The notes beneath the pieces are model-generated. The model saw only the letters and a list, made by a program, of their open reading frames with translations, was not told the DNA's origin and did not search any database. Shown here in pieces: positions 30,395 through 41,600 of a stretch of 64,000 nt of DNA. Position 1 is the first letter of the stretch; every line of letters begins with the position of its first letter. The position numbers and the translations under genes were made by a program. The DNA lies in the NCBI RefSeq assembly GCF_016025525.2, contig NZ_JACSGR010000008.1, forward strand, positions 110,469-174,468, in the 5' to 3' direction. Source of the stretch: Eikenella glucosivorans (GTDB lineage: Bacteria > Pseudomonadota > Gammaproteobacteria > Burkholderiales > Neisseriaceae).

Positions 30395-31645
30395 TTATGC
30401 GCCATACACCGGATATTTGTCGCACAGGACTTTCACTTCTTTGGCCACGCGCGCCAAATTGGCTTCGTCTTCCGGTTTTTCCAGTACGTCTGCCACCAGG
30501 TTGGCGAGCTTGCGGGCGTCGGCTTCTTTGAAGCCGCGCGTGGTGATGGCGGCACTGCCCACGCGGATGCCGGAGGTGACGAAGGGTTTTTCCGGGTCGT
30601 TGGGGATGGCGTTTTTGTTGATGGTGATCATGGCTTTGCCCAGCGCGGCTTCGGCGGCTTTGCCGGTGATGTGTTTCGGGCGCAGGTCTACCAGGAATAC
30701 ATGGCTTTCGGTGCGGCCGGACACGATGCGCAGGCCGCGTTTTACCAATTCTTCCGCCATGGCTTTGGCGTTGATTTTCACCTGTTTGGCGTATTCTTTA
30801 AACTCGGGCGCGAGGGCTTCTTTGAAGGCCACGGCTTTGGCGGCAATCACGTGCATCAGTGGGCCGCCTTGCAGGCTGGGGAAAATAGCGGAGTTGAGCG
30901 CTTTTTCGTGGGTGGTGTCGCGGCACAGGATCACGCCGCCGCGCGGGCCGCGCAGGGTTTTGTGGGTGGTGGTGGTCACGAAGTCGGCATAGGGCACGGG
31001 GCTGGGGTATTCGCCGGCGGCAATCAGGCCGGCGTAGTGTGCCATATCCACAAAGAGGTAGGCGCCCACTTTGTCGGCGATTTCGCGGAAGCGCGCCCAG
31101 TCGATTTCCAAGGCGTAGGCGGAGGCACCGGCCACAATCATTTTGGGCTTGTGTTCGAGGGCGAGGCGTTCCACTTCGGCGTAGTCGAGCACTTCGTTTT
31201 CGTCGAGGCCGTAGGTGACGGCGTTATAGAGCTTGCCGGAAATGTTTACGGAGGCGCCGTGGGTGAGGTGGCCGCCGTGGGCAAGGCTCATGCCGAGGAT
31301 GGTGTCGCCGGGTTTGAGCACGGAGGTGTACACGGCTTGGTTGGCCTGGGAGCCGGAGTGTGGCTGCACGTTGGCATAGGCAGCGCCGAAGAGTTTTTTC
31401 ACACGGTCGAGGGCGAGCTGTTCGGCCACGTCGACGTGTTCGCAGCCGCCGTAGTAGCGCTTGCCGGGGTAGCCTTCGGCGTATTTGTTGGTGAGCTGGC
31501 TGCCTTGCGCCTCCATCACGGCGCAGCTGACGTAGTTTTCGGAAGCAATCAGCTCCACATGGTCTTGCTGGCGCGCTTCTTCGGCGGCGATGGCGGCGGC
31601 CAGTTCGGGATCGTATTGTTTGATGGTTACGCTCTTGGAAAACAT
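30395..31645 (-). CDS. glyA: Serine hydroxymethyltransferase
   Basis: GlyA makes glycine and 5,10-methylene-tetrahydrofolate from serine, using pyridoxal phosphate. The 416 residues match the family length. Seen motifs are ELIASENYVSCAVMEAQGS, the PLP lysine in TTTTHKTLRGPRGG, and the PHSGSQANQAVY cofactor region. The start at 31645 (MFSKSVTIKQ) follows GGAGC. A longer open frame to 31747 is not needed. The gene has its own terminator. Confidence 0.97.
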   Translation of the reverse strand: MFSKSVTIKQYDPELAAAIAAEEARQQDHVELIASENYVSCAVMEAQGSQLTNKYAEGYPGKRYYGGCEHVDVAEQLALDRVKKLFGAAYANVQPHSGSQANQAVYTSVLKPGDTILGMSLAHGGHLTHGASVNISGKLYNAVTYGLDENEVLDYAEVERLALEHKPKMIVAGASAYALEIDWARFREIADKVGAYLFVDMAHYAGLIAAGEYPSPVPYADFVTTTTHKTLRGPRGGVILCRDTTHEKALNSAIFPSLQGGPLMHVIAAKAVAFKEALAPEFKEYAKQVKINAKAMAEELVKRGLRIVSGRTESHVFLVDLRPKHITGKAAEAALGKAMITINKNAIPNDPEKPFVTSGIRVGSAAITTRGFKEADARKLANLVADVLEKPEDEANLARVAKEVKVLCDKYPVYGA

Positions 31646-31912
31646 GCTGGGCTCCTTAACTTGAAAACGATTGAACAAAGATTGAAACGGAAATCGCCTG
31701 CCGGCATGCGGCGCGGCTGAAACAAACTGGCCGGTATTGTAGCTCAAATTACTGTTTTTTGCTGGCTTAAAGCCCCGATCGGCGGGGAATGAGGCTACCT
31801 GAAAAGCGGAGTATTGCGGTAAATCAAAAGTTAATCGTTGGCGGGCCGCCGGGATTTTTCAGGTAGCCTTTTGCGGGGAAGGGCAAATCGGGTAAAGCTG
31901 CCAGCGGCCGCA

Positions 31913-31941
31913 TTGTTGGGCACCGGATTTTGTTTTACAAT
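31913..31941 (+). promoter_or_regulatory. Probable sigma-70 promoter of msbA
   Basis: TTGTTG (31913-31918), a 17-base spacer and TACAAT (31936-31941) lie 27 bases before the msbA start. Both hexamers fit the consensus well. Confidence 0.6.
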
Positions 31942-31968
31942 TCGGCACTTTCACCAGCAGGGATAAGC

Positions 31969-33759
31969 ATGTCCTCTCCTTCTACGCAAAGCAGTTGGGT
32001 GCTCTACCGCCGCCTGTTCGGCTACCTGAAAAACTATCTGCGGATTTTTTCTTTGGCCGTGCTCGGCATGATTGTGGTGGCGGCCACGGGGCCGATTTTC
32101 GCCTGGCTGCTCAAACCGCTGATTAACGAAGGCTTTGTGGAGAAAAACCTGGCCGCTATGCGCTGGGTGCCGCTGGCAATCATCGGGCTGTTCATCATCC
32201 GCGGCATTTTCAACTTCATCAACGAATACAGCACCAGCTATCTTTCCGGCCACCTGGTGCAGCAAATCCGCCGCGAAATGTTTGCCAAAATGCTCAGCCT
32301 GCCCGCCGGCTATTACAGCAAACACGGCAGCGGGCGGATTATGTCGCGCATCATGAACGATGCCAGCCAGATTACCGAAGCCGGCTTTAATGTGGTAACG
32401 GTTACCGCGAAAGACGGCATCACCGTGGTGGGCTTGCTGTTTTTCCTGCTGTATCTGGATTGGCAGCTCACCATCATCACACTTGTGATGATTCCCGTGC
32501 TGGCCTGGTGCGTGCGGCAGGTGAGCAAGCGCCTGCGCCAGCTCTCGCGCGAAAGCCAGCAGTATGCCGGGCAGATGACGCAGGTGCTGGGCGAAAGCAT
32601 CACCGGCGAGCGCGTGATTAAAGTGTACGGCGGGCAGGAACACGAGAAAAACCGTTTCGACGAAACCGCCATCAACGTGCGCCGCAACGGCGTGAAGCAA
32701 ACCGCCGCCAACTCCTTCAGCACGGCAATCACCCAGCTGATGATCGCCACCGCCCTGGCCGCCATCCTCTATTTGGCCGCCGCCCGCGCCGCTTCCGATT
32801 CCTTCAGTGCCGGCGATTTTATGTCTTTCCTTTCCGCCATGCTGATGATGTTCGACCCCATCAAGCGCATGACCGGCATTTCCTCATCGCTGCAACGCGG
32901 CCTGGCCGCCGCCGAGAGCGTGTTCGGCTTTTTAGACGAGCCCACCGAGCCGGACAACGGCAAAGAAACCCTCAGCGCCAACACCGGCGACATCGAGCTG
33001 CTGAACGTCACCCACTGCTACGAAGACGCCGCCCGCAACAGCTTGGACAACATCAGCCTGCGCATTCCCAACGGCAGCGTGGTGGCGCTGGTGGGCGCCT
33101 CCGGCTGCGGCAAAACCACACTGGCCAACCTGCTGCCGCGCTTCTACGACCCCATCGCCGGCGAAGTGCGCATCGGCGGGCGCGACATCCGCGAATACAG
33201 CATGGCCTCCCTGCGCGAACAGATGGCACTGGTGAGCCAAGACGTGGTGCTGTTCAACGGCACCGTGGCCGATAATATCGCCTACGGCCGTTTCGATGCC
33301 GATCCCGCCGCCATCGAAGCCGCCGCCAAAGCAGCCAATGCCTGGGAATTCATTTCCGCCATGCCGCAAGGCCTACAAACCGAAATCGGCCAAAACGGCC
33401 TCAAACTTTCCGGCGGCCAGCGCCAGCGCATCGCCATTGCCCGCGCCCTGCTGAAAAACGTGCCCATCCTGATTTTGGATGAAGCCACCAGCGCGCTCGA
33501 CACCAAATCCGAACGCCTGGTGCAATCCGCGCTCGACAAACTCATGCAGCAGCGCACCACCTTGGTGGTGGCGCACCGCCTCTCCACCATCGAGCAGGCC
33601 GACAACATCGTGGTGATGCACGAAGGCCGCATCATGGAGCAGGGCAAACACGCCGAATTGCTGGCGCGCGGCGGGCGTTATGCTGACCTATATCGCATGC
33701 AGTTCCACGAACAGCAGGAACAGGCACAGTTGGCGGAAGAAATGGCCGGCCAGGTTTAG
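31969..33759 (+). CDS. msbA: Lipid A flippase, ABC transporter MsbA
   Basis: MsbA flips lipid A-core across the inner membrane. The 596-residue half-transporter has six N-terminal membrane helices (about residues 25-305) and a nucleotide-binding domain. The Walker A is GASGCGKTT, the Q-loop region ALVSQDVVLFN, the signature LSGGQRQRIAIARA, the Walker B ILILDEATSALD and the H-loop VVAHRLST. The ATG at 31969 follows AGGGATAAGC. An uptake sequence near 32022 encodes GYLKN. A strong terminator follows. Confidence 0.93.
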   Translation: MSSPSTQSSWVLYRRLFGYLKNYLRIFSLAVLGMIVVAATGPIFAWLLKPLINEGFVEKNLAAMRWVPLAIIGLFIIRGIFNFINEYSTSYLSGHLVQQIRREMFAKMLSLPAGYYSKHGSGRIMSRIMNDASQITEAGFNVVTVTAKDGITVVGLLFFLLYLDWQLTIITLVMIPVLAWCVRQVSKRLRQLSRESQQYAGQMTQVLGESITGERVIKVYGGQEHEKNRFDETAINVRRNGVKQTAANSFSTAITQLMIATALAAILYLAAARAASDSFSAGDFMSFLSAMLMMFDPIKRMTGISSSLQRGLAAAESVFGFLDEPTEPDNGKETLSANTGDIELLNVTHCYEDAARNSLDNISLRIPNGSVVALVGASGCGKTTLANLLPRFYDPIAGEVRIGGRDIREYSMASLREQMALVSQDVVLFNGTVADNIAYGRFDADPAAIEAAAKAANAWEFISAMPQGLQTEIGQNGLKLSGGQRQRIAIARALLKNVPILILDEATSALDTKSERLVQSALDKLMQQRTTLVVAHRLSTIEQADNIVVMHEGRIMEQGKHAELLARGGRYADLYRMQFHEQQEQAQLAEEMAGQV

Positions 33760-33775
33760 CCGGCACAACCGGAAC

Positions 33776-33808
33776 AAAAGCAGCATGGGCGCTCCGTGCT
33801 GCTTTTTT
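33776..33808 (+). terminator. Rho-independent terminator of msbA
   Basis: AAAGCAGCATGG pairs with CCGTGCTGCTTT around a short loop, with one G-T pair, and a T run ends at 33808. It lies 17 bases past the msbA stop. Confidence 0.88.
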
Positions 33809-33906
33809 GTTTGCCCGGGCGGGACAATGCATACAGGGGCTACCTGAAAAGCTAAGCTTCCCCACGGCCAAAGCGGATGAAAAGCATGTTTGCCGCAGGA
33901 TCAAAA

Positions 33907-34012
33907 TATAGTGGATTAACAAAAATCAGGACAAGGCGACGAAGCCGTAGACAGTACAGATAGTACGGCAAGGCGAGGCAACGCTGTACTGGTTTAAATT
34001 TAATTCACTATA
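33907..34012. mobile_element. Correia repeat enclosed element, short form
   Basis: This 106-base element starts TATAGTGGATTAACAAAAAT and ends AATTTAATTCACTATA, the classic Correia terminal inverted repeats. The core GACAAGGCGACGAAGCCG and AGTACGGCAAGGCGAGGCAA is also classic. It is the short type, without the roughly 50-base internal segment that carries the IHF site. It lies between msbA and the acetyltransferase. Confidence 0.93.
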
Positions 34013-34112
34013 CTTTATGGGATTTTCAGGTAGCCTTTAACTGCTTTCCCATTCATGCGGCGAGGGTATAATCAGGAAGCCTTATCAACGGATATAACGG
34101 AAGGAGCCGGCA

Positions 34113-34688
34113 ATGGCGATGAGCGAACTGGAAAAGCTGAGGGCGGGGCTGCCGTATGATTTTACCGATGTGGAAGTGAACGCATTAAAACTGGATGCGG
34201 TGCTGGCCTGCCAGAAGCTGAACGGAATCAGCGTATTGGATCAGGAAAAACGCGAGGAGGCAATCCGCGGACTGCTCGGCTCGGCGGGCGTGTCGCCGAA
34301 CATCCTGCCCGTGTTCAACTGCGACAACGGCAAGAATATCCATGTTGGCGACCACTTCCTGATGAATTACAACGGCACCATCCTCGATATCGAACGCGTT
34401 ACCATCGGCGATTATGTGATGATCGGGCCGAACACGCTGATCACCACGGTGGGGCATCCGCTGTCGCCCAAAGGCCGGCGCGCCAAGCTCGGCATCGCGC
34501 AGCCGGTGGTGATTGGCAGCGATGTGTGGATTGGCGGCAACGTGACCATCCTGCCGGGCATCACCATAGGCAGCAATGTGGTGATCGCCGCCGGCGCGGT
34601 GGTGAACAGAGATGTGCCCGACAACTGCGTGGTGGGCGGGATTCCCGCCCGGGTGTTGAAGGAGATTGAAAACGATTTGGCGGGCTAG
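34113..34688 (+). CDS. Maltose/galactoside-type sugar O-acetyltransferase
   Basis: The 191-residue protein is a left-handed beta-helix acetyltransferase of the LacA/Maa group. It has an N-terminal helical cap (SELEKLRAGLPYDFTDVEV, then LACQKLNG) and hexapeptide repeats. The active-site region is LITTVGHPLSPKGR with the catalytic His, then PVVIGSDVWIGGNVTILPG and GIPARVLKE. It transfers acetyl groups from acetyl-CoA to a sugar; the acceptor is not predictable. Starts at 34113 (MAMS) or 34119 are both possible; AAGGAGCC favours 34113. A TATAAT at 34067-34072 could be its -10. Confidence 0.9.
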   Translation: MAMSELEKLRAGLPYDFTDVEVNALKLDAVLACQKLNGISVLDQEKREEAIRGLLGSAGVSPNILPVFNCDNGKNIHVGDHFLMNYNGTILDIERVTIGDYVMIGPNTLITTVGHPLSPKGRRAKLGIAQPVVIGSDVWIGGNVTILPGITIGSNVVIAAGAVVNRDVPDNCVVGGIPARVLKEIENDLAG

Positions 34689-35155
34689 CCCCGCTGTGCT
34701 TCACGCTGCTTGGCCGGCCGCTGCAACCGGCTGGTTTCCGTGATGTTTTCAGGTAGCCTGCTGTTTCTTGGCGGCTACCTGAAAATTTTGCGGCTTGGCT
34801 GTGCCGGGAATTTCCTGCTGAAATGTTGCTGCGGTTATTTGGGCTTTTTTGGCGTTTACGGTTTTCAGGTAGCCCTATGTCTGAAAGAAGCTGCCTGAAA
34901 GGTTGGCAGGCAGGAGCAAGTGCCGATTGGGGCGGGTGGCCATGCGCTGCTGCCGGGAGACTGCGGGATGGCTTGGCAGATAAGCTTGGGTAGGCAAAAA
35001 AAGAGGCAGGCGGGGTGCCTGCCTTTGCAGAGGTCTGCGCAAGTTGGGTTTCTCTCTATTTCTGCTTTGTGATGGTGTTTGTGGCCGGCCTAAGCGGCCT
35101 GTTGGCGGAAGGCTGCCTGAATTTTTCAGGTAGCCTTTTCCATGCTGTATGGTGT
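34689..35155. other. Intergenic region between the acetyltransferase and msrAB
   Basis: It holds an inverted uptake-sequence pair (about 34749-34783), further single arms near 34864 and 34889, the msrAB terminator (34996-35024), and at 35110-35138 a simDUS arm facing an eikDUS arm. I see no coding gene. Confidence 0.6.
34996..35024 (-). terminator. Probable terminator downstream of msrAB
   Basis: AGGCAGGC (35004-35011) pairs with GCCTGCCT (35017-35024) around a five-base loop. A run of seven A becomes a U tract on the minus strand. It is 130 bases past the msrAB stop. Confidence 0.75.
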
Positions 35156-36754
<1,599 letters not shown>

Positions 36755-37184
36755 GGCGTGTTTCTAGGAGTTGGCTGATGCAGCGATAACCCTTAGACGG
36801 TGCAGGCGGCGTTTTTCTGGCAGGCGCGGGCAGGAAAGCATTCAAGCGATTGTGAATAAGGGGATTATTCTGCACGCGGCGGGGCAGGCAGGCTACCTGA
36901 AAATGTGAACGGCAGCGAAATGAACAGATCGGCGGCAGCGCGGCCCGGTATTTCCCCGCTTTTGTTTTCAGGTAGCCTCTGGTGCGTAGGGGATGCGGCT
37001 TGAGGCTACCTGAAAAATGGTTTTCACCCTGTGCCAAACAGCGCGATAACCCGCCTAAAAATACGGGTATCCGCGCCAGCCGCCGGCCGTGCCGCGTGTG
37101 TTCAAGCCGGGTGTTTTCCAGTAAAATGCCAGCCTGACTGTATCGGACTGCCGCCGCACGCCGGCAGCCGTTTGGAGAAGATAA
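36755..37184. other. Divergent intergenic region between msrAB and ybeD
   Basis: It carries uptake-sequence arms at 36890-36901, 36967-36978 and 37003-37014; the first two form a widely spaced inverted pair. GTAAAATG near 37125 could be a -10 for ybeD-lipB. I see no gene. Confidence 0.55.
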
Positions 37185-37457
37185 ATGAGCGATAGCAAAC
37201 CCGAAACCCTGTTGGCATTCCCCTGCCGTTTTTCCGTGAAAGTGATGGGCGAAAAACATCCTGAATTCGCCGCCAAAGTGCTTGAAACCGTGCAGCAGCA
37301 CGCGCCGGACACTGCCGAACACGATTTGCAGCACCGCGAAAGCAGCAAGGGCAACTATCAGGGCGTTACCGTTACCCTGAATGCCGAAAACAAAGAGCAG
37401 CTTGATAATATCTATCGCGCACTCACCTCCCACCCGATGGTGAAAGTGGTGCTGTGA
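37185..37457 (+). CDS. ybeD: DUF493 family protein (YbeD-like)
   Basis: This is a 90-residue alpha/beta protein of the YbeD family, recognisable by FPCRFSVKVMGE, SSKGNYQGVTVTLNAENKEQ and LDNIYRALTSHPMVKVVL. The fold resembles an ACT regulatory domain, and the gene is commonly next to lipB. Its stop TGA (37455-37457) shares a base with the lipB ATG at 37457, so the two are translationally coupled. Confidence 0.92.
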   Translation: MSDSKPETLLAFPCRFSVKVMGEKHPEFAAKVLETVQQHAPDTAEHDLQHRESSKGNYQGVTVTLNAENKEQLDNIYRALTSHPMVKVVL

Positions 37458-38089
37458 TGAAAGTCGTTCAGCTCGGCTTGGCGGAATACAGCCCGATTTT
37501 CCACGCCATGGAAGCCTTCACCGACGCCCGCAGTGAGCGCACCGAAGACGAGCTCTGGGTGGTGCAGCATCCGCCCGTGTTCACGCAGGGCATGGCCGGG
37601 AAGGCCGAGCACCTCTTGGTGCACAGCAGCATCCCCGTGGTGCAGATCGACCGCGGCGGCCAAATCACCTACCACGGCCCCGGCCAGCTGGTGGTGTACA
37701 CCCTCATCGACTTCAAGCGCCGCAAAATCAGCGTGCGCGATTTGGTGAGCCGCCTGGAAAACAGCATCATCGCCACCCTGGCCGAATACGGCATCGCCGC
37801 CGCCGCCGACCCGAAACGCCCCGGCGTGTATGTGGGCGGCAAAAAAATCGCCTCGCTCGGCCTGCGCATCAAACGCGGCGCCGTGTATCACGGCCTGGCG
37901 CTCAATGTGAACATGGATTTGAGCCCCTTCCACCAAATCAACCCCTGCGGCTATGCCGGGCTGGAAATGACCCAAATCGCCGACTTCGTGCAGCCCGCCC
38001 CGAGCGTGGACGACGTGGCCGCCAAGCTGACCGCTCATTTGCAGCAGCAGCTGAGGCTACCTGAAAACGATGTTTCCGCAGGAAGCTGA
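37457..38089 (+). CDS. lipB: Octanoyltransferase LipB
   Basis: LipB moves octanoyl groups from acyl carrier protein to lipoyl domains. The 210-residue protein has the family motif RGGQITYHGPGQLVVYTLID, the catalytic Lys region KKIASLGLRIKRG and the catalytic Cys in HQINPCGYAG. It overlaps ybeD at ATGA and is followed by lipA, giving a lipoate operon. The last 12 residues (LRLPENDVSAGS) are encoded by an uptake sequence and the dispersed repeat, so the natural C-terminus seems to have been replaced or extended by the repeat. Confidence 0.95.
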   Translation: MKVVQLGLAEYSPIFHAMEAFTDARSERTEDELWVVQHPPVFTQGMAGKAEHLLVHSSIPVVQIDRGGQITYHGPGQLVVYTLIDFKRRKISVRDLVSRLENSIIATLAEYGIAAAADPKRPGVYVGGKKIASLGLRIKRGAVYHGLALNVNMDLSPFHQINPCGYAGLEMTQIADFVQPAPSVDDVAAKLTAHLQQQLRLPENDVSAGS

Positions 38090-38231
38090 GTTTCTGCGAA
38101 GCTAAAACAATGCCTTGTAAAGCAAGGCTGAGTTTCAACAAAGCTGAAACAGGGCTGCGGCTTCAAGGCAGGGGAAACGGAAAACGGGTTTCTGCGAAAC
38201 TCAAGCAAGGAAAATACAATTTCAGGTAGCC
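38054..38231. repeat. Long uptake-sequence-bounded compound repeat between lipB and lipA
   Basis: It begins with an uptake sequence (from 38054), then CGATGTTTCCGCAGGAAGCT and GAGTTTCTGCGAAGCTAAAA, followed by degenerate further copies (GAGTTTCAACAAAGCTGAAA and GGTTTCTGCGAAACTC). It closes with an inverted uptake sequence (38220-38231). This is the largest copy of the 40-base repeat family here. Confidence 0.75.
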
Positions 38232-38296
38232 TCATCACAGCCAGCTAGGCTACCTGAAACCCGCACATCACACCAAAACACAGCAAAGGTACCCAC

Positions 38297-39295
38297 ATGA
38301 CCACCGAAAACATCACCAAGCAAGACAACGCCCGCGGCGTGAAACACAAAGGCGCCGCCAAAGTCGCCCGCATCCCGATTAAAGTCGTGCCGCTCGAACA
38401 GAAGCTGAAAAAGCCCGACTGGATCCGCGCCCCGCTGCCAACCGGCAAGAAATTTTTCGAAATCAAAAACATCCTGCGCGACCAAAAAATGCACACCGTG
38501 TGCGAAGAAGCTTCCTGCCCCAATATCGGCGAATGCTTCAGCCGCGGCACCGCCACCTTCATGATCATGGGCGACATCTGCACCCGCCGCTGCCCCTTCT
38601 GCGACGTCGGCCACGGCCGCCCCAACGCGCTCGATGCCGAAGAGCCGCAACACCTCGCCTCCAGCGTCGCCGCTATGAACCTGCGCTACGTCGTCATCAC
38701 CTCGGTAGACCGCGACGACCTGCGCGACGGCGGCGCCCAGCACTTTGCCGACTGCATCACCGCCATCCGCGAACGCAGCCCACACACCAAAATCGAAATC
38801 CTCGTGCCCGACTTCCGCGGCCGCCTCGACATCGCGCTCGACATCCTCGCCCAAACCCCGCCCGACGTGATGAACCACAACCTCGAAACCCATCCACGCC
38901 TGTATAAACAAGCCCGCCCCGGCGCCAACTACCAGCATTCGCTCGAGCTTCTGCGCCGCTACAAAGAAATGATGCCCCACATCCCCACCAAATCCGGCAT
39001 CATGGTCGGCCTCGGCGAAACCGACGACGAAGTGCGCGAAATCATGCGCGACATGCGCGCCAACAACATCGAAATGATCACTGTCGGCCAATACCTCCAG
39101 CCCAGCAACAGCCACCTGCCCGTGTTGCGCTACGTTACCCCCGACATGTTCAAACAGTTCGAGCGCGAAGCCTACGCCATGGGCTTTACCAACGCCGCCA
39201 TCGGTGCCATGGTCCGCTCCAGCTACCACGCCGACGCCCAAGCCGCCGAAGCCATGCAGTCTCATCACAGCGGCGGTTGCCATCACGGGCATTGA
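38297..39295 (+). CDS. lipA: Lipoyl synthase
   Basis: LipA is a radical-SAM enzyme that inserts two sulfurs into octanoyl groups. The auxiliary cluster cysteines are C69, C74 and C80 (CEEASCPNIGEC) and the radical-SAM cluster cysteines are C95, C99 and C102 (CTRRCPFC). The 332 residues are full length, with an unusual His-rich tail (MQSHHSGGCHHGH). It follows lipB after a 200-base repeat region, so it may have its own promoter although the functional link is clear. Confidence 0.96.
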   Translation: MTTENITKQDNARGVKHKGAAKVARIPIKVVPLEQKLKKPDWIRAPLPTGKKFFEIKNILRDQKMHTVCEEASCPNIGECFSRGTATFMIMGDICTRRCPFCDVGHGRPNALDAEEPQHLASSVAAMNLRYVVITSVDRDDLRDGGAQHFADCITAIRERSPHTKIEILVPDFRGRLDIALDILAQTPPDVMNHNLETHPRLYKQARPGANYQHSLELLRRYKEMMPHIPTKSGIMVGLGETDDEVREIMRDMRANNIEMITVGQYLQPSNSHLPVLRYVTPDMFKQFEREAYAMGFTNAAIGAMVRSSYHADAQAAEAMQSHHSGGCHHGH

Positions 39296-39368
39296 GGCTG
39301 CCTGAAAAAAGGCTACCTGAAAATTTAGCTGCGCAGAAATTCGCGAAGCTCGTTTTCAGGTAGCCTTT
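39296..39368. repeat. Mixed-dialect uptake-sequence cluster after lipA
   Basis: AGGCTGCCTGAA (39296-39307, simDUS type) is followed by AGGCTACCTGAA (39311-39322) and an inverted TTCAGGTAGCCT (about 39355-39366). The second and third arms form a hairpin that can serve lipA and the convergent prlC. Confidence 0.7.
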
Positions 39369-39398
39369 TCTTTGTTTGAATACTATTCAAATCAAAGT

Positions 39399-41432
39399 CT
39401 AAGCCGCTTCTGTATCAAACCCGCTGTGCCGCAGCAGGGCATCGATGCTGGGCGCACGGCCGCGGAAGGCGCGGAAGGATTCGGCTGCGCTGCGCGAGCC
39501 GCCCACGGCGAGGATTTCTTGCCAGAAGCGGCGGCCGCATTCGCCCACGTCGCCGCTTTCTTCAAACGCGGCGTAGGCATCCGCGCTGAGCACTTCGGCC
39601 CAGGCGTAGCTGTAGTAGCCGGCCGAATAGCCGCCGGCGAAGATGTGGCCGAAGCTGTTGGCAAAGCGGTTGTATTCGGGCGGCTGCACCACGGCCACTT
39701 CGCGGCGCACATCGTCGAGCACCTGCGCCCAGCCGGCCAGGCGTGCGGGATCGGTTTCGCTGTAAATCAGCATGTCGAAGAGGGCGAATTCCATTTGGCG
39801 CACGAGGAACATGCCGCGCTGGAAGTTTTTGGCGGCCAGCATTTTGCGGAACAATTCCTGCGGCAGCGGCGCGCCGTCGTCTTCATGGGCAGACATGTCG
39901 CGCAGCACATCGTATTCCCACACGAAGTTTTCCATAAACTGGCTGGGCAGCTCCACGGCATCCCATTCCACGCCGTTGATGCCGGATACGCCGAGCTCGT
40001 CCACTTGGGTGAGCAGGTGGTGCAGGCCGTGGCCGGTTTCGTGGAAGAGGGTGAGGATTTCGTCGTGGCTCAAGCGGGCTTCTTTGCCGCCTGAGGGCGG
40101 GGTGAAGTTGCATACGAGGTAGGCGGTGGGCAGCTGGATTTGGCCGCCGGGCAGGCGGCGGCGGCCTTTGTAGTCGTTCATCCAGGCGCCGCCGCGTTTG
40201 CCTTCGCGGGCATACAAATCCATGTACACGCCGCCGATGGGCGCGCCGCTTTGCGAGAGCTCGAAATAGCGCACGTCGGGGTGCCACACGGGCACGGTTT
40301 GCTCGGCGAAGTCGATGCCGTAGAGCCGTTTGATTTGGGCAAACAGGCCGGCCAGCACTTTACCTACGGGGAAGTATTTTTTTACTTCGGTTTCGGAGAA
40401 GGCGTATTCGGCCTGGCGCAGTTTTTCGGAGGCGTAGGCCAAATCCCAGGGTTGGGGTTCGGGGATGGACAGTTTGTCGCGGGCGAAGGCCTGCACGGTG
40501 GCCAGGTCTTTTTCGGCGAAGGGTTTGGCACGGCGGGCCAGGTCGTGCAGGAAATCGAGCACCTGTGCGGGTGAATCGGCCATTTTGGCCACTAAGGAAA
40601 GCTCGGCGTAGTTGGCGTAGCCCAGCAGTTTGGCTTCTTGCAGGGTGATTTCAAGGCGGCGGGTAATGTTGGCGCTGTTGTCGAATTTGCCTTCATCGGA
40701 AAGTTCGCTGGCGCGGGTGACGTAGGCGCGGTACACCTGTTCGCGCAGTTCGCGGTTGTCGGCGTATTGCATTACGGCGAGGTAGTGCGGCATTTGCAGG
40801 CCGATTTTATAGCCGCTTTTGCCTTCGGCCTGTGCGGCGGCGGCAAACATGGCCAGTGCGTCTTCAGGCAGGCCGGCGAGGGGCTCGGCGCTGTCAAAAT
40901 AGAGGGCGAAGGCGTCGGTGGCGTCGAGCACGTTTTGCGAGAATTTGGCGGCGAGTTGGGCGCCTTCGGTTTGCAGGGCGGCGAATTGGGCCTGTTGTTC
41001 GGGGGGCAGCTCAGCGCCGCTGAGGACGAAGTCGCGCAGGTCGTGATTGAGCTTGGTTTGCTGGGCGGGGCTGAGGCGGGCGAATTCGGGGGAATTTTTG
41101 ATGGTTTTGAATCGCTCGTAGAGCTCGATGTCTTGGCCGATTTCGGTGAAGAATACGGTGATTTCGGGCATGAGGTCGTTATACACGGCGCGCAGTTCGG
41201 GGGTGTCGGCCACGGAGTTGAGGTGGGAGACGACACCCCAAATGCGGCCGACGCGCTCGGTGATGCTGGTGAGCGGTTCGACGGTGTTGCCCCAGCTGGC
41301 GCTGGCTTGGGCTTTGACGGCGGCAATGGCTTGGCGGGCTTCGGCGATGGCGCTTTGCAGGGCGGGTTTGATGTGTTCGGTGCGGATTTGGTCGAATTGC
41401 GGCTGGTCGCCGAGGTGGAGCAGGGTGTTCAC
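39399..41432 (-). CDS. prlC: Oligopeptidase A (M3 family metallopeptidase)
   Basis: The 677-residue zinc peptidase degrades oligopeptides, including cleaved signal peptides, in the cytoplasm. The zinc motif HEXXH lies in LFHETGHGLHHLLTQ. The N-terminal pattern (LHLGDQPQFDQIRTEHIKPA, then NTVEPLTSITERVGRIWGVV) and the C-terminal FAGGYSAGYYSYAWAEVLSA are those of PrlC/OpdA, and the length is typical (680 in E. coli). It is a single gene. Confidence 0.95.
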   Translation of the reverse strand: MNTLLHLGDQPQFDQIRTEHIKPALQSAIAEARQAIAAVKAQASASWGNTVEPLTSITERVGRIWGVVSHLNSVADTPELRAVYNDLMPEITVFFTEIGQDIELYERFKTIKNSPEFARLSPAQQTKLNHDLRDFVLSGAELPPEQQAQFAALQTEGAQLAAKFSQNVLDATDAFALYFDSAEPLAGLPEDALAMFAAAAQAEGKSGYKIGLQMPHYLAVMQYADNRELREQVYRAYVTRASELSDEGKFDNSANITRRLEITLQEAKLLGYANYAELSLVAKMADSPAQVLDFLHDLARRAKPFAEKDLATVQAFARDKLSIPEPQPWDLAYASEKLRQAEYAFSETEVKKYFPVGKVLAGLFAQIKRLYGIDFAEQTVPVWHPDVRYFELSQSGAPIGGVYMDLYAREGKRGGAWMNDYKGRRRLPGGQIQLPTAYLVCNFTPPSGGKEARLSHDEILTLFHETGHGLHHLLTQVDELGVSGINGVEWDAVELPSQFMENFVWEYDVLRDMSAHEDDGAPLPQELFRKMLAAKNFQRGMFLVRQMEFALFDMLIYSETDPARLAGWAQVLDDVRREVAVVQPPEYNRFANSFGHIFAGGYSAGYYSYAWAEVLSADAYAAFEESGDVGECGRRFWQEILAVGGSRSAAESFRAFRGRAPSIDALLRHSGFDTEAA

Positions 41433-41600
41433 GGGGTTTCCTCTGTGCGGTTGGATGGATGATGGGGGCAGATAGGGGCGGGGCGGTTTTTCACAAGGGC
41501 AGGCTACCTGAAAAGTGCGGCGGGGTTTGAACTTCGTTTTCAGGTAGCCTTGATGGAAGGCAGAGGTTGGCAGTTTGATTGGTCTGTTTCTGCGGGAGTG

